From the NCBI GenBank assembly GCA_965199095.1, contig CBDAQM010000003.1, positions 124,001 through 188,000 of the forward strand: a DNA stretch of 64,000 nucleotides, given 5' to 3'. The stretch comes from LMUY01 sp965199095. Lineage in GTDB: Bacteria > Pseudomonadota > Alphaproteobacteria > Acetobacterales > Acetobacteraceae. Positions 34,566 through 43,141 of the stretch are shown here, one piece after another. The notes under the pieces are model-generated. The model saw only the letters and a program-made list of their open reading frames with translations. It ran no database searches and had not been told where the DNA came from. Every line of letters starts with the position of its first letter. Position 1 is the stretch's first letter. The translations under genes and the position numbers were made by a program.

Positions 34566-34620
34566 GGCAGCGTCGGCAAATAAGTGCGTCGGCACGCCGA
34601 CAAAGCTGCCGCTCAAAACA
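34563..34620 (+). repeat. 58-base palindromic repeat, copy 2
   Basis: Starts with the TAA stop codon of fliJ. Contains the GTCGGCACGCCGAC stem enclosed by GGCAGC and GCTGCC arms, then CTCAAAACA. It matches copy 1 at 28017-28074 (minus) in 54 of 58 positions. Position suggests use as a transcription end for fliIJ. Confidence 0.82.
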
Positions 34621-34706
34621 AGCCCTAAGCAATTCTGCAGGGGCCTTGAACGCCGTTACGCAGCGAGGATATCGAGGGGGAGGGAAACGCCTCGGGGAGG
34701 CTCAAC

Positions 34707-36053
34707 GTGAACGTGACGCTCAGGCCGCTGGAACACCCGTTGCAGACCGCGATCCCGTCTGGCTACATGACCGGGTTCGGCAACGGGTTTGAAACCGAGG
34801 CGCTGCCCGGCGCCCTTCCCGTCGGCCGCAATTCACCGCAGCGCTGTCCCTACGGGCTGTATGCCGAGCAGATCAGCGGCTCGCCGTTCACCGCCCCCCG
34901 CGCCACCAACGAGCGGAGCTGGCTGTATCGCATCCGCCCGACCGTGCAGCATTGGGGCCGGTTCACCAAGGCGGATGCCAGGCTGTGGCGGACGGCGCCC
35001 TGCACCGAGCATGAGATGCCGATCGCGCCGCTGCGTTGGAGCCCCATCCCGCTGCCGGGCGAGCGGCTTTCGTTCATCGAGGGCATCCGCACCATCACCA
35101 CTGCGGGCGATGCGGGCAGCCACACCGGGATGGCGGCGCATGTCTACCTCGCCACCCGCTCCATGCAGGACGAGTATTTCTACAACGCCGACGGCGAGAT
35201 GCTGGTCGTCCTGCAACAGGGCGCGCTGCATGTGCGCACGGAGTTCGGCGTGATCGACGCCCGGCCCGGCGAGGTCGTCGTCATCCCGCGCGGCGTGAAG
35301 ATCAGCGTCGACCTGCCGGACGGCCCGGCCCGGGGCTATATCTGCGAGAACTACGGCGGCGCGCTGGCCCTGCCGGAACGGGGCCCGATCGGGGCGAACT
35401 GCCTGGCGAACCCGCGCGACTTCCAAATTCCCCACGCGGCGTATGAGGACCGCGACGCAGCGTCGGTGATGCTGGTGAAATGGGGCGGCTCGCTCTGGAC
35501 GACGCAGTTGGCGCACAGCCCGCTGGACGTGGTGGCGTGGCACGGCAATTACGCGCCCTACAAATACGACCTACGGCGGTTCTCGCCGGTCGGGCCGGTG
35601 CTGTTCGACCACGCGGATCCGTCCATCTTCACCGTGATGACCTCCCCGTCGGAGACGCCGGGGACGGCCAACATCGACTTCGTGATTTTCCCGGACCGCT
35701 GGCTGGTGGCGGAGCACACGTTCCGGCCGCCCTGGTACCACCTGAACGTCATGAGCGAGTTCATGGGGCTGATATATGGCGTATACGACGCCAAGACCGG
35801 CGGCGGCTTCGCGCCCGGCGGCATCAGCCTGCACAACTCCATGCTGCCGCACGGGCCGGACCGGGCCGCGTTCGAAGCCGCCAGCACGGCGGAGCTGAAG
35901 CCGCACAAGCTGGAGGGCACGTTGGCGTTCATGTTCGAAAGCCGGTTCCCGCAGCGCGTGACCGCCTACGCCGCGGGCCTCACCGAACTGCAGCAGGACT
36001 ACATGGCTTGTTGGGGCGACCTGAAGAAGCACTTCGACCCGATGCGGCCGTAG
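34707..36053 (+). CDS. hmgA: homogentisate 1,2-dioxygenase
   Basis: 448 residues, full length. Iron enzyme that opens the ring of homogentisate to maleylacetoacetate in tyrosine/phenylalanine breakdown. Signatures: GYMTGFGNGFETEALPGALP at the N-terminus, EFMGLIYGVYDAK, and the metal-site region FAPGGISLHNSMLPHGPD. The GTG start has GGGAGG seven bases upstream. The usual partners (maiA, fahA, hpd) are not in the window. Confidence 0.96.
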   Translation: MNVTLRPLEHPLQTAIPSGYMTGFGNGFETEALPGALPVGRNSPQRCPYGLYAEQISGSPFTAPRATNERSWLYRIRPTVQHWGRFTKADARLWRTAPCTEHEMPIAPLRWSPIPLPGERLSFIEGIRTITTAGDAGSHTGMAAHVYLATRSMQDEYFYNADGEMLVVLQQGALHVRTEFGVIDARPGEVVVIPRGVKISVDLPDGPARGYICENYGGALALPERGPIGANCLANPRDFQIPHAAYEDRDAASVMLVKWGGSLWTTQLAHSPLDVVAWHGNYAPYKYDLRRFSPVGPVLFDHADPSIFTVMTSPSETPGTANIDFVIFPDRWLVAEHTFRPPWYHLNVMSEFMGLIYGVYDAKTGGGFAPGGISLHNSMLPHGPDRAAFEAASTAELKPHKLEGTLAFMFESRFPQRVTAYAAGLTELQQDYMACWGDLKKHFDPMRP

Positions 36054-36145
36054 CTCAGGCCGCGAGGGTAGGAGGTGCCAAAGGCGGCGGACATAGCGTA
36101 GGTCGTGTCCTAACTTCACCGATTGCGAGCGCCTTCGCTTGACAA

Positions 36146-36706
36146 TCAGGCTCCGATTACCGCTGTGACGGCACTGCGCACTGCAGTGAGGCGCTTGGCG
36201 GCGAGTGAGCCGCCCTTGTTGTAAGCGTCAACCACCTTGCCGAATGCGGCGGCCTGTTCGGTCACGGAGCGTCCAAGCGCCGACCTGACGAAATCATCCG
36301 AGCCTGCGAGCATCCAATACAGGTCGCCATCACTCGCCACCGCGAACCTGCCATTGGCCTCGGCCAGTACGTAGCAGGAGCCGAGGCAGATATCCTTTGT
36401 TACCGCTTGCAACGTTTCGGCTCCGATCGCGAAACGGTGGACGGCGATCTGTTGTTGCTCGGCAGACCATGGTATCTCGACCGACCAGCCGGCTGAAAAT
36501 CCAGCCGCGGAGCAAGCGCGTGCAAGCCTGATCGCCGCCTCGCCTTCCAGTTCGTCTTCAACGCCCACGCAGACCCAACGCAACGTGCGGAGCGCCGCTG
36601 GGCGAAACACCGGCGGCACTGCAACGACGAGTTCTTGGGCAATTTTCGCGAGTGCTGGAATTTCGGTGGGTGGCGCAACTCGGGGGGCTTCAGCGGGATT
36701 AAACAT
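36146..36706 (-). CDS. hypothetical protein
   Basis: 186 residues, MFNPAEAPRVAPPTEIPALA at the start. Mixed alpha/beta composition, no signal peptide, one or two Cys pairs (DICLGSCYVLAEANG). No family recognised. It is convergent with hmgA and runs in the same direction as the esterase gene upstream, 70 bases away. The upstream in-frame extension is a shadow of that gene. A TCGTGTCCTAA string at 36105-36115, common at some IS ends, is close to its stop. Confidence 0.55.
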   Translation of the reverse strand: MFNPAEAPRVAPPTEIPALAKIAQELVVAVPPVFRPAALRTLRWVCVGVEDELEGEAAIRLARACSAAGFSAGWSVEIPWSAEQQQIAVHRFAIGAETLQAVTKDICLGSCYVLAEANGRFAVASDGDLYWMLAGSDDFVRSALGRSVTEQAAAFGKVVDAYNKGGSLAAKRLTAVRSAVTAVIGA

Positions 36707-36776
36707 GGGTACCCTGTTTGGATGCGGCCAAAAAGCTGCCGCCGCCAGCCTATCACCCAAGGCTGTGGGCTTTCGG

Positions 36777-37808
36777 CTACAGCAGGACCGCCTCGGCCTG
36801 CCGCACGGTTTCGGCCGGCACCAAGCCCCAGCTTCGGGCAATCCGCCAGATGGAGGGAACACCGGCGTCCAGCACATAGGGCATCGCCTGGCCCACGCCG
36901 CGGTCGCCAGCCGCATGCGGGTCGACCGGGACGCCATGGGCCAGGCCGTGGACCGTGTAGGTCTCCACCCGGACCGTCCCGCGAGCGTCCCGCCAGGCGC
37001 GGTGCGCCATGCCATCCACCTCATCATCGATGGCGCTGCCGTCGGACAGGCCATGCACGTCGCACCACTGCCGGGCGTGTGCCACCGCGTTGCCGAGCGA
37101 GACGGTGGTGTCCGCGTCGCCGTGCCAGATCGACACGACGGGTTTCCGTTGCGGCAAGGGGCTCGCCCGCCGCACCAGATCGCCCCATTGCTGGCCGGGA
37201 CGCGACGGGCAGTGCCGCATCGCGGCCAGCGCCTCCGACACCGTTGCGGCGCAGTGATATGGCAGCCCGGCGATGATGGCGCCGGCCGCGAACACGTCCG
37301 GATAGGTCGCCAGCAGCGCCGACGTCATCGCCCCGCCGGCGGACAGCCCGGTGACGAAGACCCGCGCCGGGTCATTGCGGTGATCGGCCTGCATGCGTGC
37401 GACCATGCTGCGGATCGACGCCACTTCCCCGGCGCCGCGGGTGATGTCGCCAGGCTCGAACCAGTTGAAGCAGGTGTTCGCGTTGTTGGCGCGGACCTGT
37501 TCGGGGAACAGCAGGGCGAAGCTGTGCCGTTCCGCCAGCGTGCACCAGCCCGTCCCGGTGGCGAACCCGGCTGCGCTCTGCGTGCAGCCATGCAGCACCA
37601 CGACCAAAGGCGCACCCGGCGGCAGACCCTGCGGCACGAAGCGCAGCATGCGGAGCGCGCCCGGATTGTCGCCGAACGCCGCAACCTCCTCCAGCATGCC
37701 GGTCGCGGCAGGCTGCGGCAGCGTGGAGACAAGCGTTCTCCAGTCCCGCCGCATCTTCGTAAGACCGGCCAAGTTCATGCGGAGCTGCGACAGACCGGGG
37801 ATATCCAT
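36777..37808 (-). CDS. PHB depolymerase family esterase
   Basis: 343 residues of the Esterase_phd type. Oxyanion strand VVVLHGCTQSAAGFATGTGW, nucleophile Ser in RVFVTGLSAGGAMTSALLA, Asp in SIWHGDADTTVSLGN, His in VHGLAHGVPVD. No signal peptide is evident, so it may act inside the cell or be exported by another route. Substrates could be polyhydroxybutyrate oligomers or other esters. ATG 37808 begins MDIPGLSQLRMNLAG as in relatives. Confidence 0.88.
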   Translation of the reverse strand: MDIPGLSQLRMNLAGLTKMRRDWRTLVSTLPQPAATGMLEEVAAFGDNPGALRMLRFVPQGLPPGAPLVVVLHGCTQSAAGFATGTGWCTLAERHSFALLFPEQVRANNANTCFNWFEPGDITRGAGEVASIRSMVARMQADHRNDPARVFVTGLSAGGAMTSALLATYPDVFAAGAIIAGLPYHCAATVSEALAAMRHCPSRPGQQWGDLVRRASPLPQRKPVVSIWHGDADTTVSLGNAVAHARQWCDVHGLSDGSAIDDEVDGMAHRAWRDARGTVRVETYTVHGLAHGVPVDPHAAGDRGVGQAMPYVLDAGVPSIWRIARSWGLVPAETVRQAEAVLL

Positions 37809-37926
37809 TGGATCAACATGGTGCACCGCAGCATAGCGCACAACCACCCCGTTTGGCATCCTTCGGCCGCGGCCGATGCCGAGAACCGGCTGGCCCGCGA
37901 TCCCCGCTGCGCGCATGGTGGCCGCC

Positions 37927-38982
37927 ATGGCACAATCGCAGGTCGCAGCGTCCTTCCGAAGTTGGTCCCTTCACGGTGCGGGCAAGCTGCCAGGCATCCT
38001 GCTCTGCCTTGCCGTGACTTTGGCCGCGCGAGTGTTGGAGCAGGCGGAAACCGCGGTGTTCGGCCGCGCCTGGCTGGAGGCGCTGGTGCTCGCCATCCTG
38101 GTCGGGACCGCCGTGCGCAGCGCCTGGACGCCGGGCCGGGTGTGGCACGCCGGCATCGGCTTCAGCGCCAAGATGCTGCTGGAGATCGCGGTCGTGCTGC
38201 TGGGCCTCTCGATCAGCGTGGCGACGGTGGAGGCGATCGGCGGCCCCTTGCTGGCCGGGATCGCCGGCGTGGTCGTGGTGGCGATCTTCGCCAGCTTCGG
38301 CATCGGGCGCTTGCTGGGGCTGCCGGCCCGTATGGCGATCCTGGTGGCGTGCGGCAACTCCATCTGCGGCAACTCCGCCATCGCCGCCGTCGCGCCGGTG
38401 ATCGGCGCCGATGCGCGCGATGTCGCATCCTCCATCGCGTTCACGGCGGTGTTGGGCGTCGCGGTGGTGATCCTGTTGCCGTTGGCCGCGCCGCTGCTGG
38501 GATTGAACGACCTGCGCTACGGCGTGCTGGCCGGCCTCACCGTCTACGCGGTCCCGCAGGTGCTGGCGGCGACGGCGCCGGCGGGCGCGGTCGCGGTGCA
38601 GATGGGAACGGTGGTCAAGCTGGTGCGGGTCCTGATGCTGGGGCCGGTGGTGCTGGCGCTGTCCCTGGGCGGGTCACGCCTGCGGGAGGGTGGCAAGGCC
38701 GGCAAGCGGCCGGCGCTGCACAAGCTCATTCCTTGGTTCATCATCGGGTTCATCCTGCTGGCGGCGCTGCGCTCGCTGGGCGTGGTGCCGGGTGCGGTGC
38801 TGGCGCCGGTCGCGGCGGCGGCGAACTTGCTGACGGTGATCGCCATGGCCGCACTCGGCCTCGGCGTGGACGTGGCGGTCGTCGCCCGCGCCGGCGCCCG
38901 CGTCACGGCCGCGGTCACCCTGTCTTTGATCGTGCTAATGTTGATCAGCCTGGCATTGATCCGGCTGGCCGGCGTCGGTTAG
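37927..38982 (+). CDS. YeiH/UPF0324 family putative sulfate exporter
   Basis: 351 residues with about ten membrane spans. Typical segments are FSAKMLLEIAVVLLGLSIS, VACGNSICGNSAIAAVAPVI and VLGVAVVILLPLAAPLLGL. The family is annotated as putative sulfate exporter, with evidence mainly from gene context. The sulfite oxidase gene follows after 26 bases, which fits oxidising sulfite and expelling sulfate. ATG 37915 is an alternative start. Confidence 0.9.
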   Translation: MAQSQVAASFRSWSLHGAGKLPGILLCLAVTLAARVLEQAETAVFGRAWLEALVLAILVGTAVRSAWTPGRVWHAGIGFSAKMLLEIAVVLLGLSISVATVEAIGGPLLAGIAGVVVVAIFASFGIGRLLGLPARMAILVACGNSICGNSAIAAVAPVIGADARDVASSIAFTAVLGVAVVILLPLAAPLLGLNDLRYGVLAGLTVYAVPQVLAATAPAGAVAVQMGTVVKLVRVLMLGPVVLALSLGGSRLREGGKAGKRPALHKLIPWFIIGFILLAALRSLGVVPGAVLAPVAAAANLLTVIAMAALGLGVDVAVVARAGARVTAAVTLSLIVLMLISLALIRLAGVG

Positions 38983-39008
38983 CTGCAACCACGAGCCGGA
39001 GGCACGCC

Positions 39009-40073
39009 ATGGAAACCGGGATGATCGTCCATCGTCGCTCACCGTTGAACGCGGAACCAACCGCGGACCGCCTCATCGCCAGTTTCCGGACAGCGCAACC
39101 CTGCTTCTACATCCGCAACCACGGCGACGTGCCGATGGCGGGTCCGGAGGACCGGCTGCGCGTCGACGACCTGGTCAGTTCCACCCTGAACCTGTCCATC
39201 GATGAGTTGCGCGAGCGTTTCACTCCGCACACCGTCACGGCCACGCTGCAATGCGCGGGCAATCGCCGGGCGGACATGCAGTCGGTGGGCTCAACGACGG
39301 GCGATCCCTGGGAGTTGGGCGCGATCGGCACGGCCGACTGGACAGGCGCGCGCCTGGCGGAGGTGCTGGACGCCGCCGGGATGCAAGGCGATGCGCGGCA
39401 CGTCGCGTTCCATTGCCGGGACATCGTGACGGAGGATGGGCAGACCTTTCCGTATGCGGTGTCGATCCCGCTCCACAAGGCGATGGAGCCGGACGTCCTG
39501 CTGGCGTGGGCCATGAATGCCGAACCGCTGACACAGGAACACGGCGCCCCCCTGCGGACGGTCGTGCCGGGCTATGCCGGCGTGCGCAGCGCCAAATGGC
39601 TGACCAAGGTCAGTGTGACGGACTCCCCGGTGGACTGTCCGATGCAGCAAAGCGCCTACAAATTGTTCCCGGCCGACGTGACGGCGGAGACGGTGGACTG
39701 GAGCGCTGGCATGACCATCAACGCCATGCCGCTGAACAGCGCCATCTGCACCCCGGCGCCGGGACGGGTCGCCGCCGGACGCGTCGTGCTCCAGGGCTGG
39801 GCGTTCGCCTCCGCCAGGACGGTGAGCCGGGTGGACGTCTCCGCCGACGGTGGCGCCTGCTGGCGCCAGGCCAGCCTGGACCATCCGGCCGATGCCCCCT
39901 GGGCCTGGACCCTGTGGCAGGCGGCATTCGACCTGGCGCCGGGCGAGCATGAGTTGGTGGTGCGCGCCTGGGACGATGCCGGGCAGACGCAGCCCTCCGG
40001 CCTGGCGGACACGTGGAACTTCAAAGGCTATCTCTGCACCGCATGGCATCGCGTGCGCGTGGTGGCAGGATGA
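39009..40073 (+). CDS. sulfite oxidase family molybdoenzyme
   Basis: 354 residues. Oxidoreductase molybdopterin-binding domain to ~210 with the molybdenum-ligating Cys in TATLQCAGNRRADM, then the Mo-co dimerisation domain (VSRVDVSADGGACWRQA, TWNFKGYLCTAWHRV). No Tat signal, so probably cytoplasmic, unlike SorA. No heme domain, as in plant-type sulfite oxidases. GGAGG precedes the ATG. With the preceding exporter it likely forms a sulfite detoxification unit. Confidence 0.92.
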   Translation: METGMIVHRRSPLNAEPTADRLIASFRTAQPCFYIRNHGDVPMAGPEDRLRVDDLVSSTLNLSIDELRERFTPHTVTATLQCAGNRRADMQSVGSTTGDPWELGAIGTADWTGARLAEVLDAAGMQGDARHVAFHCRDIVTEDGQTFPYAVSIPLHKAMEPDVLLAWAMNAEPLTQEHGAPLRTVVPGYAGVRSAKWLTKVSVTDSPVDCPMQQSAYKLFPADVTAETVDWSAGMTINAMPLNSAICTPAPGRVAAGRVVLQGWAFASARTVSRVDVSADGGACWRQASLDHPADAPWAWTLWQAAFDLAPGEHELVVRAWDDAGQTQPSGLADTWNFKGYLCTAWHRVRVVAG

Positions 40074-40124
40074 CCGCAACTGTTTTCGTCCTTGTACCGT
40101 AACCTGTCGGTATGGGAGATCGAT

Positions 40125-40553
40125 ATGCGCACCTTGATTGCCACGATAGTGCTGTTCGCCTGCCTGTCCGGCCCGGTCTGGGCCGACGACGCCCCCGTCT
40201 CGGCGGATGACCAGGCGGCCATCCGCACCGTCATCACCAACCAGATCACGGCCTTCCAGCATGATGACGCTGCCGGGGCTTTCGGCTATGCAGCGCCGTC
40301 AACCCAGGGTGTCTTCGGCACGCCCGAGACGTTCATGGACATGGTGAAGCGGGGCTATGCCCCGGTTTACCGGCCGCATTCGGTTCAATTCGCCACGATC
40401 GACCAGGGCGATCAGGGCATCATCCAGAACGTGGAACTTATCGGGCCGGATGGCCTCCCCTATACCGCGCGGTATACCATGGAGCACGAGGCCGACGGAT
40501 CCTGGCGGATCGTCGCCTGCGAGATAGTGCAAAGCCGGCGCCTCGGCGCCTGA
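40125..40553 (+). CDS. DUF4864 family exported protein
   Basis: 142 residues with signal peptide LIATIVLFACLSGPVWA. The mature part AAIRTVITNQITAFQHDDAA and APVYRPHSVQFATIDQG matches DUF4864, an NTF2-like periplasmic family of unknown role. GGGAG lies upstream of ATG 40125. The mfs gene follows after 27 bases. Confidence 0.8.
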   Translation: MRTLIATIVLFACLSGPVWADDAPVSADDQAAIRTVITNQITAFQHDDAAGAFGYAAPSTQGVFGTPETFMDMVKRGYAPVYRPHSVQFATIDQGDQGIIQNVELIGPDGLPYTARYTMEHEADGSWRIVACEIVQSRRLGA

Positions 40554-40580
40554 CGGAGGAACGATGCCCGGAGCGACCGC

Positions 40581-41813
40581 ATGAACGTCCGCGTGGCTCC
40601 CGCCGAGTTGCAGCCGCCGATGGCGATCAGCCCGGCAAAGCTACTGGTCCTGCCGGTGCTGCTGGCGATCAGCTTCTCGCACCTGCTGAACGACCTGATC
40701 CAGTCGCTCATCCCTGCGATCTACCCGCTGCTGAAGGCGAGTTACGGCCTCAGCTTCGGCCAAATCGGCCTGCTGACGCTGACGTTCCAGATCACCGCGT
40801 CCCTGCTGCAGCCGATCGTCGGCAGCTTCACGGACCGGCGGCCGATGCCGTTCTCGCTGCCGGTGGGAATGGGATTCACGCTGCTCGGGCTGCTTCTGCT
40901 GTCGCAAGCGCATAGCTTCGCGATGCTGCTGCTGGCGGCGGGCCTGGTGGGGATGGGCTCGTCGGTGTTCCATCCCGAATCGTCGCGCGTGGCGCGCATG
41001 GCATCCGGCGGGCGGCATGGCCTGGCGCAATCCGTGTTCCAGGTGGGGGGCAATGCCGGGCAGGCCATCGGGCCGCTGGCGGCGGCGTTCGTCATCATGC
41101 CGCGCGGCCAGGGCAGCGTCGCCATCTTCGCCATGGTGGCGCTGTTGGGCATCGCGATCCTGTATGGCGTCGGCCGCTGGTATGCCGCCACGGTGCGGTT
41201 CCGTAGCCGTATGAAGCAGGCCAGCGTAGCGGCTTCCACCCTGCCGCACCGCAAGGTCGTGCTGGCAGTCTGCGTGCTGCTGGTGCTGATCTTCTCGAAG
41301 TATTTCTACACGGCCAGCCTGGCCAGCTACTACACTTTCTACCTCATCGACCGCTTCCACGTCCCGGTGCAGCAGGCGCAGGTATTCCTGTTCGTCTATC
41401 TCGGCGCCTTCGCGACCGGAACGCTGGTGGGTGGACCGATCGGTGACTGGATCGGCCGTAAATACGTGATCTGGGTGTCGATCCTGGGAGTCCTGCCGTT
41501 CACCCTCGCCATGCCCTATGCAAACCTGTTTTGGACGGTGGCGCTGACGATCCCGATCGGGCTGGTGCTGTCCTCCGCATTCTCCGCCATCCTGGTCTAT
41601 GCGCAGGAACTCATGCCCGGCCGCGTCGGGACCGTATCCGGCCTGTTCTTCGGCTTCGCCTTCGGCATGGGTGGCTTGGGCGCCGCCGTGCTGGGCCAGG
41701 CGGCGGACCATATCGGGATCATCGCCGTGTACCGGATTTGCGCCTTCCTGCCTGCCATCGGGCTGCTGACAGCATTCCTGCCCAACATCGAAAGGCCACG
41801 CCATGCCGTTTGA
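40581..41813 (+). CDS. fsr: MFS transporter, fosmidomycin resistance (Fsr) type
   Basis: 410 residues, twelve spans. N-terminal ISFSHLLNDLIQSLIPAIYP and GLVGMGSSVFHPESSRVARM are hallmarks of Fsr-like efflux carriers, and GRVGTVSGLFFGFAFGMGGLG is in the C-terminal half. Likely exports small toxic compounds by proton antiport at the inner membrane. The end overlaps the DUF2237 gene start by 11 bases. Confidence 0.9.
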   Translation: MNVRVAPAELQPPMAISPAKLLVLPVLLAISFSHLLNDLIQSLIPAIYPLLKASYGLSFGQIGLLTLTFQITASLLQPIVGSFTDRRPMPFSLPVGMGFTLLGLLLLSQAHSFAMLLLAAGLVGMGSSVFHPESSRVARMASGGRHGLAQSVFQVGGNAGQAIGPLAAAFVIMPRGQGSVAIFAMVALLGIAILYGVGRWYAATVRFRSRMKQASVAASTLPHRKVVLAVCVLLVLIFSKYFYTASLASYYTFYLIDRFHVPVQQAQVFLFVYLGAFATGTLVGGPIGDWIGRKYVIWVSILGVLPFTLAMPYANLFWTVALTIPIGLVLSSAFSAILVYAQELMPGRVGTVSGLFFGFAFGMGGLGAAVLGQAADHIGIIAVYRICAFLPAIGLLTAFLPNIERPRHAV

Positions 41814-42195
41814 CGAGACCGGCGGCCGTGCCCCCGGCCGCAACGTGCTGGGTGGGCGGCTGCAAAGCTGTTCCAGCGAGCCGCTGACCGGGTTCTACCG
41901 CAACGGGTGCTGCAGCACGGGGCCGGAGGATGTCGGCAGCCATACCGTCTGCGCGGTGATGACGGCCGAGTTCCTCCGCTTCAGCAAGGATCAGGGCAAT
42001 GACCTGTCCACGCCGCGGCCGGAGTTCGGCTTTCCTGGCCTGCAGCCGGGCGACCGCTGGTGCCTCTGCGCGCCGCGCTGGCAGGAGGCGCTACGCGCCG
42101 AGTGTGCGCCGCTCGTGACGTTGGAGGCGACGGAGGAAGCCGCGCTGGAGCACTGCACCCTAGAGGATTTGGAGCGGCACGCGGCGCAATGCTGA
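41803..42195 (+). CDS. DUF2237 family protein
   Basis: 130 residues. NVLGGRLQSCSSEPLTGFYR then GCCSTGPEDVGSHTVCAVMT and GDRWCLCAPRW are the DUF2237 signature, with several conserved cysteines suggesting metal or disulfide chemistry. Function unknown. Overlaps the end of fsr, so co-translated with it. Confidence 0.88.
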   Translation: MPFDETGGRAPGRNVLGGRLQSCSSEPLTGFYRNGCCSTGPEDVGSHTVCAVMTAEFLRFSKDQGNDLSTPRPEFGFPGLQPGDRWCLCAPRWQEALRAECAPLVTLEATEEAALEHCTLEDLERHAAQC

Positions 42196-42213
42196 CGGGG
42201 TGCCTCGACTTGC

Positions 42214-42329
42214 ACCGACCGCGTTGATCTCGACCTTTCGGTGGGCTGAAGCCCACCCTACTTCGCAACGTTTTCAACATAGTAGGGGGGGCTTCAGCCC
42301 ACCTTCGTATGGGCGTCAACGCGGTCGGT
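42214..42329. repeat. nested inverted-repeat element between convergent genes
   Basis: Outer arms ACCGACCGCGTTGA (42214-42227) and its complement (42316-42329) are perfect; inner arms at 42240-42262 and 42281-42303 match in 22 of 23 positions around GGTGGGCTGAAGCCC. The whole could fold as one long cruciform. It fills the gap between the DUF2237 and pdxH stops, so it may end transcription from both sides, or be a small non-coding mobile element. Confidence 0.75.
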
Positions 42330-42340
42330 ATGAGTCGCCG

Positions 42341-42961
42341 CTACGGATACAGCGCCTCCGACGTCCAACCCGTGCCCACGCTCGTGTAGACCCGGCGGTC
42401 GTGCAGGCGGAACGGCATGTCCTGCCAGAACTCCATCGCGGTCGGCTGCACGCGATAGCCTGACCAATGCGGCGGCCGCGGCACGCTGTCACCGGGATAG
42501 CGGGCGTCATACTCGGCCAGCCGGCGCTCCAACTCCGCCCGGCTCGGAAGCGGTCGCGACTGGTCGGAGGCGAGTGCACCCAGGCGGGAAATCCGGGCGC
42601 GGCTGGCGAAATACGCATCCGCCTCGGCCGCCGTCACCGGCTCGGCCGGGCCCTCCACGCGGACCTGGCGGCGCAGGCTCTTCCAATGGAATAGCAGCGC
42701 CACGTGCGGGTTGCTGGCCAACTCGCCGCCCTTGCGGCTCAGCCAATTGGTGTAGAACACGAACCCGGCGGCATCCACGTCCTTCAGCAGCACCATCCGC
42801 ACCGAGGGGTGGCCGTCCGGTGTGCTCGTGGCCAAGGCCATGGCGTTGGGGTCGTTCGGCTCGGTGGCCGTCGCCTCCGCCAGCCAATCCTGGAACAGCC
42901 GGACCGGGTCATCCACCAGGGGGACCGGGCGGGATGGGGCGGGGGAATGCGTGTCTGGCAT
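42341..42961 (-). CDS. pdxH: pyridoxamine 5'-phosphate oxidase
   Basis: 206 residues. FMN enzyme that makes pyridoxal 5'-phosphate. ATSTPDGHPSVRMVLLKDVD, FVFYTNWLSRKGGELASNP and VALLFHWKSLRRQVRVEG are the conserved FMN and substrate regions; the C-terminal RVQPTAMEFWQ is typical. AAGGGT precedes ATG 42961; the earlier start adds an unrelated leader. Divergent from fabI. Confidence 0.95.
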   Translation of the reverse strand: MPDTHSPAPSRPVPLVDDPVRLFQDWLAEATATEPNDPNAMALATSTPDGHPSVRMVLLKDVDAAGFVFYTNWLSRKGGELASNPHVALLFHWKSLRRQVRVEGPAEPVTAAEADAYFASRARISRLGALASDQSRPLPSRAELERRLAEYDARYPGDSVPRPPHWSGYRVQPTAMEFWQDMPFRLHDRRVYTSVGTGWTSEALYP

Positions 42962-43141
42962 GGCGTACCCTTTCTGCCTTCCGAGTGTGGGGCGGGCGTG
43001 CGGCTTCGCCAAGCCGGGCCTTCCCTTGCCACCCGGCCTGTGTCACCACGGCCGGTGCTTGGGTGCGTCGCCGGGCGGTCGGGTCTGTTACCAATACTCT
43101 CTGTCTGGCGCCGAGTTGTGCAACGCCCAAGGAGGATCGCC

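Noticed and set aside
36096..36125. Possible IS end with TCGTGTCCTAA
   Set aside because: The string resembles ends of some IS5-type elements, but no second end, transposase or duplication is visible.
36585..40073. A 1162-residue plus-strand open frame
   Set aside because: Only the last third (39009-40073) is a real protein, the sulfite oxidase. The earlier part overlaps the esterase gene and the YeiH gene in other frames.
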